From JBGTFE01 sp049799955 (GTDB lineage: Bacteria; Acidobacteriota; Blastocatellia; Pyrinomonadales; Pyrinomonadaceae), in the NCBI GenBank assembly GCA_049799955.1, contig JBARIW010000018.1:1-64000 (forward strand): DNA of 64,000 nt, in the 5' to 3' direction. Below, piece after piece: positions 21,874 to 31,269 of this stretch. Every line of letters starts with the position of its first letter. Within the stretch, counting starts at the first letter, position 1. Position numbers and translations under genes: made by a program. Under the pieces are notes generated by a model. It had not been told where the DNA came from, did not search any database, and saw only the letters and a list, made by a program, of their open reading frames with translations.

Positions 21874-21903
21874 AAGGAACAATTTTTATTGTTCCTTTTT
21901 TTA
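21874..21903 (+). terminator. Intrinsic terminator of glnA
   Basis: Hairpin AGGAACAAT-TTTT-ATTGTTCCT followed by a T run, 30 bp after glnA. Confidence 0.92.
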
Positions 21904-21949
21904 TTTTCCTGTATATTAAACAAAATTCAAAAGGGATGATTTTGACAAA

Positions 21950-24900
21950 ATGTCGTCTTCCATTCAAAAAAGCAATGCGCGTTTAGCCATGTATACCGCG
22001 CCCGTAGCTATCAGCTTTATTTTTGCATTAGCTACAGGCGGAGCAATAAACATTCCCTTTGTAGCAATTCTTTCATCGATTCAGGCATTGCTTGGAAAAG
22101 AAGGATTTACGCTGGTCAAAGAAGCCTTAACACTTTTGGGCGCAGGCGGTGTAAATCTTTTAACAGGCGAAGCGCACGAAAGAATCAAAACCTTCTTCAA
22201 AGGTTTTCAGTCCGAAAACATTCTTAATGACGAAAAGTTTCAGGAAGTCATCAAAAATACGATTATCTACATTCTCAATGAGGAAAAAGATAAGCCCGAT
22301 TTTGCCGACCAAAAAGAAAATATTGAAAGACTCGTTAAGGCTCTGGAAAAGTTTTATGCAAAGACAATCGAGTTAAAAGCCGAAGATATAAATCAAGACA
22401 TTCAACAGGCAATTTTAAACTCATTTAATTACGAAGCGAAAGACTTTGCTCAAAACGCCTCGCCTTTAAGCGCAAAAGAATGGAAAACCTTGTTGGAAGA
22501 CACCGCTATTATTGACAGCGATTCATTTTATGAGGAGGGAATAGGTTTTCGCCTCAATATCCCGGCAAACTTTAAGATTCCGTTAGATAAACTCGCTAAA
22601 TCTTTAGAAGAAAACTTCCCGAAACGGTTTCAAAACTTTCTTGAAAAAGATTCAGCCGAAAGCGGCGAAGCTTTTGCAAAATTCGTTCTGGATTTTTTGA
22701 AGAAAATAGATAATTCCGGCGATGAGATAAAAAGTATTCTTGCCGGATATAAACAGGAAATCGAGAAAATTAAACAAAACACTTCGCTAATCTCACAACA
22801 AGGTCAAATAAATCATGCCGAATTAAAAGAATTTTTAGATAAAATTTCTTTGCAAATAGAAAATCTGCAAAACGGTTTATCTTCAAACAGTCAAAATATT
22901 TCAATAATTGACATTACCGAAACGAATAAAGAAATCAGGGTCGGTTTTATAAAATACGGTAATCAATTAAATCGGATAATTTCAATCTTAAGAGAATTGC
23001 CCTCACAAGTTGCGGATGAATTGGAAAAAAGAAAACTCATTTCCAAAATTACAAAACCAAACGGCTTGATAAATGTTTCCAATGCCGGAAAAACGTTTTT
23101 TACGGAGCAGGGAACGGTTTTGGAAGATTTGGAAACGCAGTTGAAAAGCAGGCATATTGCTTGTCTTCACGGGAAACACGGGCTTGGGAAGACGACGAAC
23201 GCGCAGGAATTTGCGCGGCGGCAAATTGGAAATTACGAGCTGATTGTTTTTCTCAACGCCGCCGAAAAGATTCTGGAAACTTCGATTATAAATTTTGCCG
23301 ACGATAATATTCCCGAACTGAAATCCTTATCTTTATTCGAACGCCAGCAGATTGCGCCCGAAGCAAAGCTCGCGCTTTTTCAGGCTTTTTTTAACAATAA
23401 CGAGCTTTGGCAAGGCGAAAAGCGCGGCTGGCTTTTGATTTTCGACAATCTGGAAAGCAAAGAGCAAATCCGCAAATATTTTCCTGACACTAATAACGGC
23501 GATATTTTATACACCTGCAACGACGATTTGTATCTGGACGAACCATGCGAAGTCCCGATTAATGAATTCAGCCAATCGGAAGCCGAGCTTTTTCTTTATA
23601 AAAGAAATATCGGGCTAAAAGACGCGAAACACGAAGAAATTCCCGCAGAAGCTCTGACTGATATTCGCAAAATTCTAAACGATTACGGCAGACTGCCGTT
23701 CGTCGTCAATAAATTTCGCGCTTATCTTTCGGAAATCCCGGTTTCCTACGCGGCGTTTTACCAAGAGCTAAAAAATAACGAACAAAGATATTTCGAGCGT
23801 GAGGCTTCAACTGATTTATATCAATATAAAAACGAAATAATCGCATATTCGACTTCTTTTGAAAAAATAAAACCACAAAAAAATCAATCGAATGACGACC
23901 GAATCATCAGCCATCTTGCCGTCACACTTTTAGAAATCTCGGCATTTTGCTTTCCCGACCAGATTCCCGAAGAAATTTTAAAAAACACATTGTTTCGTAT
24001 CGTCGAAACGACGGAAACGACGCTTTCAAAAGAAACATTATTTGCCGAAGCCTTTCGCAAGCTCCAGCGATTCGATTTGCTGAATTCCAAAATCGAGATT
24101 TTCGAATATCTCGAAAAAAGAGAAACTCCCGAAATTGTCTATGTGCCGTTTCAAAAAGAAGAAACAGTCTATCAATCACACCGCACAATCCAAAAAATCA
24201 TCAAACTAAACCTTGAAACCGAAGCCAAAAAGAAAATTCTCGATGAGGTTATTAATGTCCTTACAGATTTAATTCCATGGGTTTACCTCGAAACATGGAA
24301 AATCTACGAAAAATACCTGTCAACCACGGAAAATCTCATTGAAGAAGCGCGAAAATTAGAATTAGCAACAGAAAATCTTGGTTACATCTGCAATCAATTC
24401 GGACTTTATCAAGATGATTTAGCTCAATATGAAAAAACTATTCAATTTTATGAAGAAGCCTTGCAAATTACCGAGAAAACCATCGGCAAGGAACATCCTA
24501 ATTATGCAAGTAGCTTGAATAATCTGGCTATTGTTTATCGTTCACAAGGCAAATATGACGAAGCGATTGAGAAATACAAAGAGGCTTTATGGATTGGTGA
24601 GAAAACTATCGGTAAAGAACATCCTAATTATGCAATTCGCCTGAATAATCTAGCTAATGTTTATAATTCACAAGGTAGATATGATGAAGCGATTGATTTA
24701 TTCAAACAAACTTTAAAGATTGGTGAGAGGACTACCGGCAAGGAACATCCTGCTTATGCAACTAGATTGAATAATCTGGCTATTGTTTATAATTCACAAG
24801 GCAGATATAACGAAGCGATTGAATTATACAAACAGGCTTTAGAGATTGGCGAGAAAACTATCGGCAAAGAACATCCTGAGTATGCACTTCGATTGAATAA

Positions 24901-25060
24901 TTTGGCTAGTGTTTATGTAAATCAGGGGAAATACAAGGAAGCATTGGTATTATACGAAGAAGCGTTGAGAATTGATGAAAAAGCTTTACCTGAAAATCAT
25001 CCTTATATTTTACAAGACAGAGAAAGCGTAACGAGATGCCGGGCAGAATTGGGAAAATAA
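21950..25060 (+). CDS. STAND-type NTPase with TPR sensor repeats
   Basis: 1036 aa. The N-terminal third (1-350) begins with hydrophobic helices (about 15-45) and continues as coiled helices with no recognised effector domain. A STAND NTPase follows: P-loop GKHGLGKTT (about 403-411), Walker B WLLIFDNLES, then a winged-helix-like region. The C-terminus holds kinesin-light-chain-type TPRs of 42 residues (GKEHPNYA..LNNLA.VY.SQG+Y+EA). This is the plan of signal-transducing STAND ATPases, some of which are bacterial antiphage sensors. Stand-alone gene; that it serves defence is inference. Confidence 0.8.
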   Translation: MSSSIQKSNARLAMYTAPVAISFIFALATGGAINIPFVAILSSIQALLGKEGFTLVKEALTLLGAGGVNLLTGEAHERIKTFFKGFQSENILNDEKFQEVIKNTIIYILNEEKDKPDFADQKENIERLVKALEKFYAKTIELKAEDINQDIQQAILNSFNYEAKDFAQNASPLSAKEWKTLLEDTAIIDSDSFYEEGIGFRLNIPANFKIPLDKLAKSLEENFPKRFQNFLEKDSAESGEAFAKFVLDFLKKIDNSGDEIKSILAGYKQEIEKIKQNTSLISQQGQINHAELKEFLDKISLQIENLQNGLSSNSQNISIIDITETNKEIRVGFIKYGNQLNRIISILRELPSQVADELEKRKLISKITKPNGLINVSNAGKTFFTEQGTVLEDLETQLKSRHIACLHGKHGLGKTTNAQEFARRQIGNYELIVFLNAAEKILETSIINFADDNIPELKSLSLFERQQIAPEAKLALFQAFFNNNELWQGEKRGWLLIFDNLESKEQIRKYFPDTNNGDILYTCNDDLYLDEPCEVPINEFSQSEAELFLYKRNIGLKDAKHEEIPAEALTDIRKILNDYGRLPFVVNKFRAYLSEIPVSYAAFYQELKNNEQRYFEREASTDLYQYKNEIIAYSTSFEKIKPQKNQSNDDRIISHLAVTLLEISAFCFPDQIPEEILKNTLFRIVETTETTLSKETLFAEAFRKLQRFDLLNSKIEIFEYLEKRETPEIVYVPFQKEETVYQSHRTIQKIIKLNLETEAKKKILDEVINVLTDLIPWVYLETWKIYEKYLSTTENLIEEARKLELATENLGYICNQFGLYQDDLAQYEKTIQFYEEALQITEKTIGKEHPNYASSLNNLAIVYRSQGKYDEAIEKYKEALWIGEKTIGKEHPNYAIRLNNLANVYNSQGRYDEAIDLFKQTLKIGERTTGKEHPAYATRLNNLAIVYNSQGRYNEAIELYKQALEIGEKTIGKEHPEYALRLNNLASVYVNQGKYKEALVLYEEALRIDEKALPENHPYILQDRESVTRCRAELGK

Positions 25061-25500
25061 CGGGAAATTTCGAACAGAATGTGAAAAATTATTCATAAAT
25101 ATAATTTTTTTCGATTATTTGCGCAAAAAATTTATTTTTGCCGTTCATTTTTCAGATGCGAAAATCGGCGTTTGAAGGTTTTTAGTTGGTTTCCGGTGAT
25201 TTTTTGTTGGGAAAAAACTTTTGAACGATAGGAAATTGGAGTTTTTTGACAGGGAAAATATTTTGCAGATTGGCAAAAAATTGTTGCAGAGTGTTTTAAA
25301 AGAGTTGCAGAGCAATCAAAGAGTATTGCAGAGCAGTTAAAAACTTCTAAAGCTCGTGCAAAAACTTTTGCAGATTAGGCTAGAACAATTATTTCCCGTC
25401 AAAAAACTTTTATTTAATAGGAAAAAAGCTGTCGGAGTTGGAGTTTTGAGTTTTACCGGCTAACGCGGAAGTCTCGATTCTGATGTTTGGAAAGGAGATA
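25061..25500. other. AT-rich gap with repeated TTGCAGAG words
   Basis: No gene was found. The stretch 25265-25375 contains four copies of TTGCAGAG or TTGCAGAT at irregular spacing. Two related blocks (around 25220 and 25395, sharing GTCAAAAAACTTTT/GGAAA words) suggest a decayed duplication. The last 10 bases are the ribosome binding site AAAGGAGATAA of the next gene. Confidence 0.4.
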
Positions 25501-25505
25501 ATACG

Positions 25506-26117
25506 ATGGCGAAAACAATCTATCCATCAAATGACGCGGAATTTGCCGTTTGGCTGGCGAATTTTATCAACAAGGCATCGGATAACAAAACAACACTTAA
25601 ATTAAACGACGCGCAGGTTTCGGCGTTAGAGGCGAAATTAGCGGCTTTTAATACGAATCTTGCGCTGAAACAACAGAAAAAGGAAGAATCGGTCGCGCAG
25701 ACGGCGCTCGTTGGCAATTTGCGGGCGGATTTGAACAAGGATATCGGTTTGCTGAACAACGGGTTTAAGGGAATCGACGGACTTGCTTCCAACATCATCG
25801 AAGAACTCGGTTTAAGCGCCAATGAGAGCAAATTCGGCAGCTCGACGCCTTCCGCGCCGGTGGATTTGGTCTCGACGGGAACTTCCGACGGGACTAATTC
25901 GCTGAAATGGAACAGAAGCGGCAACCGGCAGGGAACGACGTTTATTATCGAGGCGAAAATCGGCGATTCAAACGTCTGGACGATGATTGACGCGGTTACA
26001 AACTCGAATTATAAACACAAAAACCAGACTCCGGGCGTAAAAGTTCAATATCGCGTCAAGGCGAAACGCGGCGATTTGGAAAGCGGCTATACGAATATCG
26101 CCGTGGTTTACGGATAA
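25506..26117 (+). CDS. Protein with C-terminal fibronectin type III-like domain
   Basis: 203 aa. The N-terminal 105 residues are helical (a four-helix-like region rich in Ala, Asn and Lys). Residues 113-203 resemble an FN3 fold (PSAPVDLVSTGTSDGTNSLK, then YRVKAKRGDLESGYTNIAVV). No signal peptide. Strong ribosome binding site AAAGGAGATAATACG. Function unknown; possibly a structural or binding protein. Confidence 0.75.
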   Translation: MAKTIYPSNDAEFAVWLANFINKASDNKTTLKLNDAQVSALEAKLAAFNTNLALKQQKKEESVAQTALVGNLRADLNKDIGLLNNGFKGIDGLASNIIEELGLSANESKFGSSTPSAPVDLVSTGTSDGTNSLKWNRSGNRQGTTFIIEAKIGDSNVWTMIDAVTNSNYKHKNQTPGVKVQYRVKAKRGDLESGYTNIAVVYG

Positions 26118-26253
26118 ATTAAAATTACAAATAAAATTGAAAAGGCTTTGCGCAAAAACAGGAAATAAAAGGAGATGAACCGCGAAAAAACACGAAGCGG
26201 AGCGAAATAAATTAATAAATTTAGCGCTGCTTCGCGGTTTCATATTATTAATC

Positions 26254-26407
26254 TAACCCAAGTTGCCAGTTATAAATATTTAAGAAATTTTGCCCGCGAA
26301 ATACGCGAAAAGGCGCGAAATTTTTACTGATTTCTTTCTTCTTTGGCGTTTTTTCGCGTATTTCGCGGGCAAATAAAATAATCTTTCATAACTGGCAACT
26401 TGGGTTA
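26254..26407. mobile_element. MITE-like palindromic element
   Basis: A 154-bp element bounded by a perfect 20-bp terminal inverted repeat (TAACCCAAGTTGCCAGTTAT and its complement). A second inner inverted repeat shares at least 22 bp (TTTGCCCGCGAAATACGCGAAA and its complement, near 26288 and 26350). TTAATCTAA occurs at both borders (26248-26256 and 26405-26413), partly overlapping the termini, as a target duplication would. It has no coding capacity and no matching transposase in the window. Confidence 0.65.
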
Positions 26408-26489
26408 ATCTAAGGTTTTCAGCAAAGCTGATTAAAAAAGGGAAATATCAAAATGATATTTCCCATATTCTCAAATTGGAAGTTTTTCG

Positions 26490-27839
26490 CTATTCGATTC
26501 GCCTGACATACAGTTTCGCAACTTCCGAATTGTCCCAGTAGTAAAGCAGATTGTCGTTGGCAAACGCTACGAGATAACCTGTTTCGGTCGCCGTCCATAT
26601 TCTTTCTTCGCCGATTCTGAAATAAGTTCCCGTGTAAGAGATAGCGTTGTTTTGCGAGAAAATCTCGCCGGTCATCGCCATCATTCTTATACTTGAATGA
26701 CGACGCGAATCGTTGGAAGGATAACCGGCGACGGTCGTATTTCTATTTCCGTTTTTCCAATCACGGCTTCCCGTCGTAAACTCGAATTTTTGTCCTTCGC
26801 GGATGTAAACTCCGGTCAGATTATGAGTCGTATCGGCGCGGATAATAAACATTTTGGTTTGCCCGATGCTCAATTCGCCGGGAGCGAGAGCCGTAATATT
26901 AGGACAATTTTGTTCGGTCGGATACATATAGTTGACTCCGGCGATGTCGCCGATGCTGTATACGCTGGAAGTTCCGAAATTAGTGTTGGACGGGTTGATT
27001 CTTCGCCTGATAGTCTGCTTTCTGACGCCGTTTACCTTTTTGCCGAAGGTGTTATATTTATAATGCATAATCGAATTGAAATCATAGTTTCCAACATCGG
27101 TCGCGGCAAACGGAACGAGAACAAAATTGCCGATTTGGTCGGTTTCGATATTATCCCAGAGAATTTCCACATACTGGTCTCTGTCGTTGCGCTGCTGCTC
27201 GTGCGCGAGCCCTAAGGCATGCCCGATTTCGTGTCTGAGAGTGCCGGCGTTAATCAACGACAGCTTGATTTCCTGACCGTTGACGCACTCGGGGTCAACG
27301 ACGCATTTTCCGAGCTTTGACTGCCCGCCGGAAAAACCTAAGCTTTCAACCGTGTATTTCTTAAATTTGATGTAAGAGCCTTCGGTCGTCCGCGCGCGAA
27401 AACAAACGTGCGTGTTTTGAGCGATATAATTCATCGCGTTGAAAATTGTTTGTTTTTCCGCCGCCGTAAATCCGTTTAAGATGACAAACGGTACGATTGC
27501 ATTGTCCCATCTTCCGGTTAAACCGGGATTGACGACCGCTGCAAAACCCGCCATCTGATTTTGATATTGGTCGAGAAACTGTTCGCTTCCGAGCGATATG
27601 TCGCCTTGCAGATAAACTTCGCCGTTGACGATGGTAACTTCGACCGGCTCGGTATTTTTAATCAAAGGATTTGCCAGCTTCGAGTATTTTTTGGTTCTCA
27701 CGGGCACGACGTAATCTCCGATTTCCTGTGCGTTGACCGCCGGCAAAAACGTAATGAGCGATAAGCACAGTAAAATTAAACGGGAAAGAATATTTGCCGC
27801 TGAACGGCGCTGATTGTTTGCGTAATTTTGGTTTTTCAT
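26490..27839 (-). CDS. Secreted astacin-like (M12A) zinc metalloprotease
   Basis: 449 aa with a signal peptide ending near AVNAQ (residue 38). The catalytic domain (about 105-315) carries HEIGHALGLAHEQ, the HExxHxxGxxH zinc motif of astacins, and SIMHYKYNTF with the met-turn and Tyr zinc ligand. The remaining 130 residues are a beta-rich C-terminal domain with Trp-rich strands, probably for substrate or surface binding. An 80-aa gene lies 57 bp upstream on the same strand. Confidence 0.88.
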   Translation of the reverse strand: MKNQNYANNQRRSAANILSRLILLCLSLITFLPAVNAQEIGDYVVPVRTKKYSKLANPLIKNTEPVEVTIVNGEVYLQGDISLGSEQFLDQYQNQMAGFAAVVNPGLTGRWDNAIVPFVILNGFTAAEKQTIFNAMNYIAQNTHVCFRARTTEGSYIKFKKYTVESLGFSGGQSKLGKCVVDPECVNGQEIKLSLINAGTLRHEIGHALGLAHEQQRNDRDQYVEILWDNIETDQIGNFVLVPFAATDVGNYDFNSIMHYKYNTFGKKVNGVRKQTIRRRINPSNTNFGTSSVYSIGDIAGVNYMYPTEQNCPNITALAPGELSIGQTKMFIIRADTTHNLTGVYIREGQKFEFTTGSRDWKNGNRNTTVAGYPSNDSRRHSSIRMMAMTGEIFSQNNAISYTGTYFRIGEERIWTATETGYLVAFANDNLLYYWDNSEVAKLYVRRIE

Positions 27840-27896
27840 AAAATCTCCTTTTGTTTTTTTTATTTTTTTCGTGTAACAAAACGGCGGATTTTTCCT

Positions 27897-28139
27897 TTAA
27901 AGTTTTCCGTCCGTTTCGATGATTTCGATTGAGCCGGACAATTCGCATTCAAAAACTTTTCGTTTGCCGCCCGTTTCAATCCGGTAAACCTCCAGGCGAT
28001 ATTTCTCGCCGTTTTGCGGAGAGTCGATTGCATCTTCCGAATCCGCGCGAAAATTTAATTTCAGGCTTTTTGAGCGTATTAGAATCTGTTCAAAAGTTTC
28101 GGTTCGCAAATATAATTTTCGTTCGGTTTTCATAAACAT
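27897..28139 (-). CDS. Small charged protein upstream of the astacin gene
   Basis: 80 aa, beta-strand-like and charged (KLYLRTETFEQILI, KYRLEVYRIETGGKRKVFE). Same strand as and 57 bp before the protease, so likely co-transcribed. Small proteins paired with secreted proteases can be inhibitors, but no inhibitor family is recognised. A start at Met3 is equally possible. Confidence 0.55.
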   Translation of the reverse strand: MFMKTERKLYLRTETFEQILIRSKSLKLNFRADSEDAIDSPQNGEKYRLEVYRIETGGKRKVFECELSGSIEIIETDGKL

Positions 28140-28242
28140 CTTTCAATCAAAAAAACTGTTGAAATTTCAATCGACACCGAGTATTATTCTCACGTTACCG
28201 AAAAAAGTCTTGAGCAAGTTTTGAGCAAGTTCTGAGGAATTT

Positions 28243-30228
28243 ATGAGCGATTCCAAATTGCTGACAGATAAGCGTTTATATGAGTTCGGCGTGTTTCGGC
28301 TCGATACCGGAAACGGTCTTTTTGCGGGCGATGAATTCGTCAATCTTGCTCCCAAAGTATTGCAGACGCTGACGCTTCTGGTCGAAAATCGCGGGCGCGT
28401 CATCAGCAAGGACGAATTTTTTGAAAAAATTTGGGCGGATACTTTTGTCGAGGACAACGCGCTTTCATTCAACATCTCGCAGCTCAGAAAGACGCTGGCG
28501 AAATTCGACGAAGGAACGAATTTTGTCGAAACGATTCCGAAGCGCGGCTTTCGATTCGTCGCCGATGTGCGCGAAATTTCCGTCGAAGAAAACGAAACCG
28601 AGATTTTTATAAATCGCCGCCGGATTCAGGAAGTATTTCTCGAAGATATGACGGAAACCGTCCCGGCAAATAACGTCTTGTCCGACAAGCCGCTCAAATC
28701 AAAAATATTTAATCTCAAAACACTCGCCGCCGCCGCCGCCGTTTTGCTGGTCGTCTTATCGGTCGGCTTTATACGGCAGTTTCGACAAAATTCAAAGCTG
28801 CGCTCGTTCGAGTCGATTCGTTCGGTAAAATTAACTTCGTGGGCTTCGCTGGGAAGCAGCAGTTATTCAAATTACAGCTCTTCGCACGACGGAAAGCTGA
28901 TTGCCTATTCTTCGCTCAAAGACGGAATTTCCGAAACGCTTTTCGTCAAACAATTTGACGGCGGCGAAGGAATTCGCCTGACCGGCGACGAATGGAAAAA
29001 TTTCAACCCGATTTGGTCGCCCGACGACAAGCAAATTGCCTTCGTGTCCGTTCGCGAATCTCAGGCGGGCATTTATATTTGCCCGTTTTTGGGCGGCACG
29101 CCGACGCTGTTAAAAATAATCGGACAGGGAAATTTAATCCCGCGATATTGGTCGAAAGACGGCTCGACCGTATTTTATGAATTTGAAGGCAATCTTTTCC
29201 GTCTCGATATTTTAAGCAGGGAAACTTCACAAATAACAAATTATCCGCCGTCGAAATTGGAAATCCGGCATTTTGCCGTCTCGCCTGATGAAACCCAAAT
29301 TGCCTTCTGCGATAAAATCGAAGGTCAAAAAGACATTTGGCTAATGCCTCTGGGCGACGATAAACCTTCCCGACTGACCAATGATAAAGAAGAGGAAACC
29401 AGACTATTCTGGCATCCTGACGGAAGAAGAATCTTTTATACGGTTCGGGACGATAACAATTATCAAATCAATCTTGCTTATACGGACGGAGATGAACCCG
29501 TTCAGGTTAAGAAAGGCGACGTTGAGTATAAAATGACAGGTATTTCGGCTGACGGAGCTCAGATTTTTTACGCCACATGGCGCGATGAATCCGACATCTG
29601 GGGCGTAAAAACGGATACGGGCGAGGAATTCGCAACAGCCGCAGAACCCGAATCCCAATACTGGACGGACGCTTCACCGGACGGGAAATTTTTGGCTTTT
29701 CAAACGAATTCATCAAATTTTTCTCCGCCCGAAATGAAAGAATCATTAATTGTCGTCAGGGCTTTGGGCGAAAAACAAAATCAAAATTCGTTTCGCGGAG
29801 AAAACCCGAAATGGCTGCCCGATAGCCGCCAAATTGCTTTTATCCGGAAGGACGAACACGAACCGAAATGGAATCTCCGGCTATTCGATACCGTCAGCGG
29901 AGCGGAAAAAGAGTTGGCAGTTGACGTTTCATCTCACGCATACGCTCTGCTGCCTTACGACAGGGCGCAGACGACACATTTCAACTGGTCGCCGGACGGT
30001 AAAAAAGTCGCATATCTTCCCCGAAATCAAGATAATGTCGAATTGGCTTCGATTGACACGGGAGAAACGACAAAGCTTACAAACAACGATAATCCGAATA
30101 TATTTTTTCTCAGTCCGATTTGGTCGCCGGACGGAAACCGGATTGCTTTTGTTTCGGAACGAAAAGCACCGGCGGGCGAAAAAGCGATTTGGAAAGTTTG
30201 GCTGGCGGAAGGGAAAAATCCGCGTTAA
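28243..30228 (+). CDS. Winged-helix/TM/TolB-propeller regulator, interrupted by an in-frame stop
   Basis: 661 aa up to the stop. Residues 10-110 form an OmpR/CadC-type winged helix (FRLDTGNGLFAG, LLVENRGRVISKDEF, SFNISQLRKTL), followed by a TM helix (about 163-183) and an outside propeller of PD40/TolB blades with repeated W-S-P-D-G or W-S-P-D-D motifs. This one-piece membrane-bound transcription factor type is abundant in Acidobacteriota. The propeller is cut by TAA at 30226-30228; the same frame continues for 136 codons with two further WSPDG motifs, so the full gene was 28243-30636. Confidence 0.85.
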   Translation: MSDSKLLTDKRLYEFGVFRLDTGNGLFAGDEFVNLAPKVLQTLTLLVENRGRVISKDEFFEKIWADTFVEDNALSFNISQLRKTLAKFDEGTNFVETIPKRGFRFVADVREISVEENETEIFINRRRIQEVFLEDMTETVPANNVLSDKPLKSKIFNLKTLAAAAAVLLVVLSVGFIRQFRQNSKLRSFESIRSVKLTSWASLGSSSYSNYSSSHDGKLIAYSSLKDGISETLFVKQFDGGEGIRLTGDEWKNFNPIWSPDDKQIAFVSVRESQAGIYICPFLGGTPTLLKIIGQGNLIPRYWSKDGSTVFYEFEGNLFRLDILSRETSQITNYPPSKLEIRHFAVSPDETQIAFCDKIEGQKDIWLMPLGDDKPSRLTNDKEEETRLFWHPDGRRIFYTVRDDNNYQINLAYTDGDEPVQVKKGDVEYKMTGISADGAQIFYATWRDESDIWGVKTDTGEEFATAAEPESQYWTDASPDGKFLAFQTNSSNFSPPEMKESLIVVRALGEKQNQNSFRGENPKWLPDSRQIAFIRKDEHEPKWNLRLFDTVSGAEKELAVDVSSHAYALLPYDRAQTTHFNWSPDGKKVAYLPRNQDNVELASIDTGETTKLTNNDNPNIFFLSPIWSPDGNRIAFVSERKAPAGEKAIWKVWLAEGKNPR

Positions 30229-30636
30229 ATTTTTTCTACGTCCGAAAGCCTTCGTTTTCTCGGTTGGTCGCCGGACGGAGACAGCCTGTTTTTTGAAACG
30301 ACCGAAGGCGCGATGAAAGCGAGTCCGACGGACGTAAAGCTCATTCAAATTTCAACCGGCGGGAGCGATAAAATTATCAATTCATTCGAAAAAATCTCGG
30401 CTTTGAGCATGGCGTTATCCGCTGACGGAAAAAGCGTCGCGTTCGTTTCGCGCCGCGATGGAAAAGACAATATTTACATTTCATCGACGATTACCGCCGA
30501 AACAAAAAAAATAACCGCCAACTCGAATTCCATGCATTGTATCGGAAGTCTCGAATGGTCGCCGGACGGTAAAACTATTTATTTTGACAAGCAGCAACAG
30601 ATTTACACGATTTCAATGTTCGATAATTTTAATTAA
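30229..30636 (+). pseudogene. C-terminal propeller part after the in-frame stop
   Basis: In the same frame as the preceding gene, without a frameshift, the codons read on as propeller sequence (RFLGWSPDGDSLFFET, SLEWSPDGKTIYFD). An internal ATG at 30313 lacks a clear ribosome binding site. Best explained as a nonsense mutation, a sequence error, or stop-codon read-through. Confidence 0.7.
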
Positions 30637-30649
30637 AAAAGGAGACTTT

Positions 30650-31189
30650 ATGCCAAAACAAAAAACTATACGGGATTTAGGACACAAGAAACTCAGCGAA
30701 GCTTTTCATGAATTTGAAACGGAAATAATGAATTACGTTTTAGATTCGGTCGATGAAAATCAGGCTGAATTCCGCGCTAATAAAATGACAGAACGAATCA
30801 AGTCCGAGTCGGCAAGGTGGAAAAAATCATCCGTCAGAATACCAAATCCACGAAAATTAAAGTTACAAGACCGCTTAATCCTATGTAATAACTCTAAGTT
30901 TAAAAAGTTTTGTGTGGATTTTATTAATTTTCAAAACAAAGTGTTAGATTATGTCTTCAATGCGCCGGATATAAACGTAGCGGTACGGCGAGTCGAAGCG
31001 ATAACAAAACGAATTAATGACACTTTGGATCACTGGGTCGATGTTAAAGGCTCGCCCAATGACAGGCTTCTGCTTGCCGCGCCGCCCTGGCAACAATGTG
31101 CTGACGGAATGAAATGGAATCCGGAAACGGAAACTTGTGTTGCCGGAGCACTATTCGACCTCGGACTATTTCCCGACAAGAAAATTTAA
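30650..31189 (+). CDS. Basic protein of unknown function
   Basis: 179 aa from the ATG at 30650, chosen because AAAGGAGACTTT precedes it. A mostly helical, Lys/Arg-rich body with two similar halves (FHEFETEIMNYVLDSVDENQ and FINFQNKVLDYVFNAPDIN, each followed by a Trp-containing helix), so it may have arisen by duplication. No family recognised. It follows the broken regulator gene by 13 bp. Confidence 0.65.
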   Translation: MPKQKTIRDLGHKKLSEAFHEFETEIMNYVLDSVDENQAEFRANKMTERIKSESARWKKSSVRIPNPRKLKLQDRLILCNNSKFKKFCVDFINFQNKVLDYVFNAPDINVAVRRVEAITKRINDTLDHWVDVKGSPNDRLLLAAPPWQQCADGMKWNPETETCVAGALFDLGLFPDKKI

Positions 31190-31269
31190 GGTGAGGACAC
31201 CTAAACCGAATTTGAGCTTTGAACGCCTTCGGCGCGCAAAGTCCGAATTTTGTGAATAAATAATAAAAT

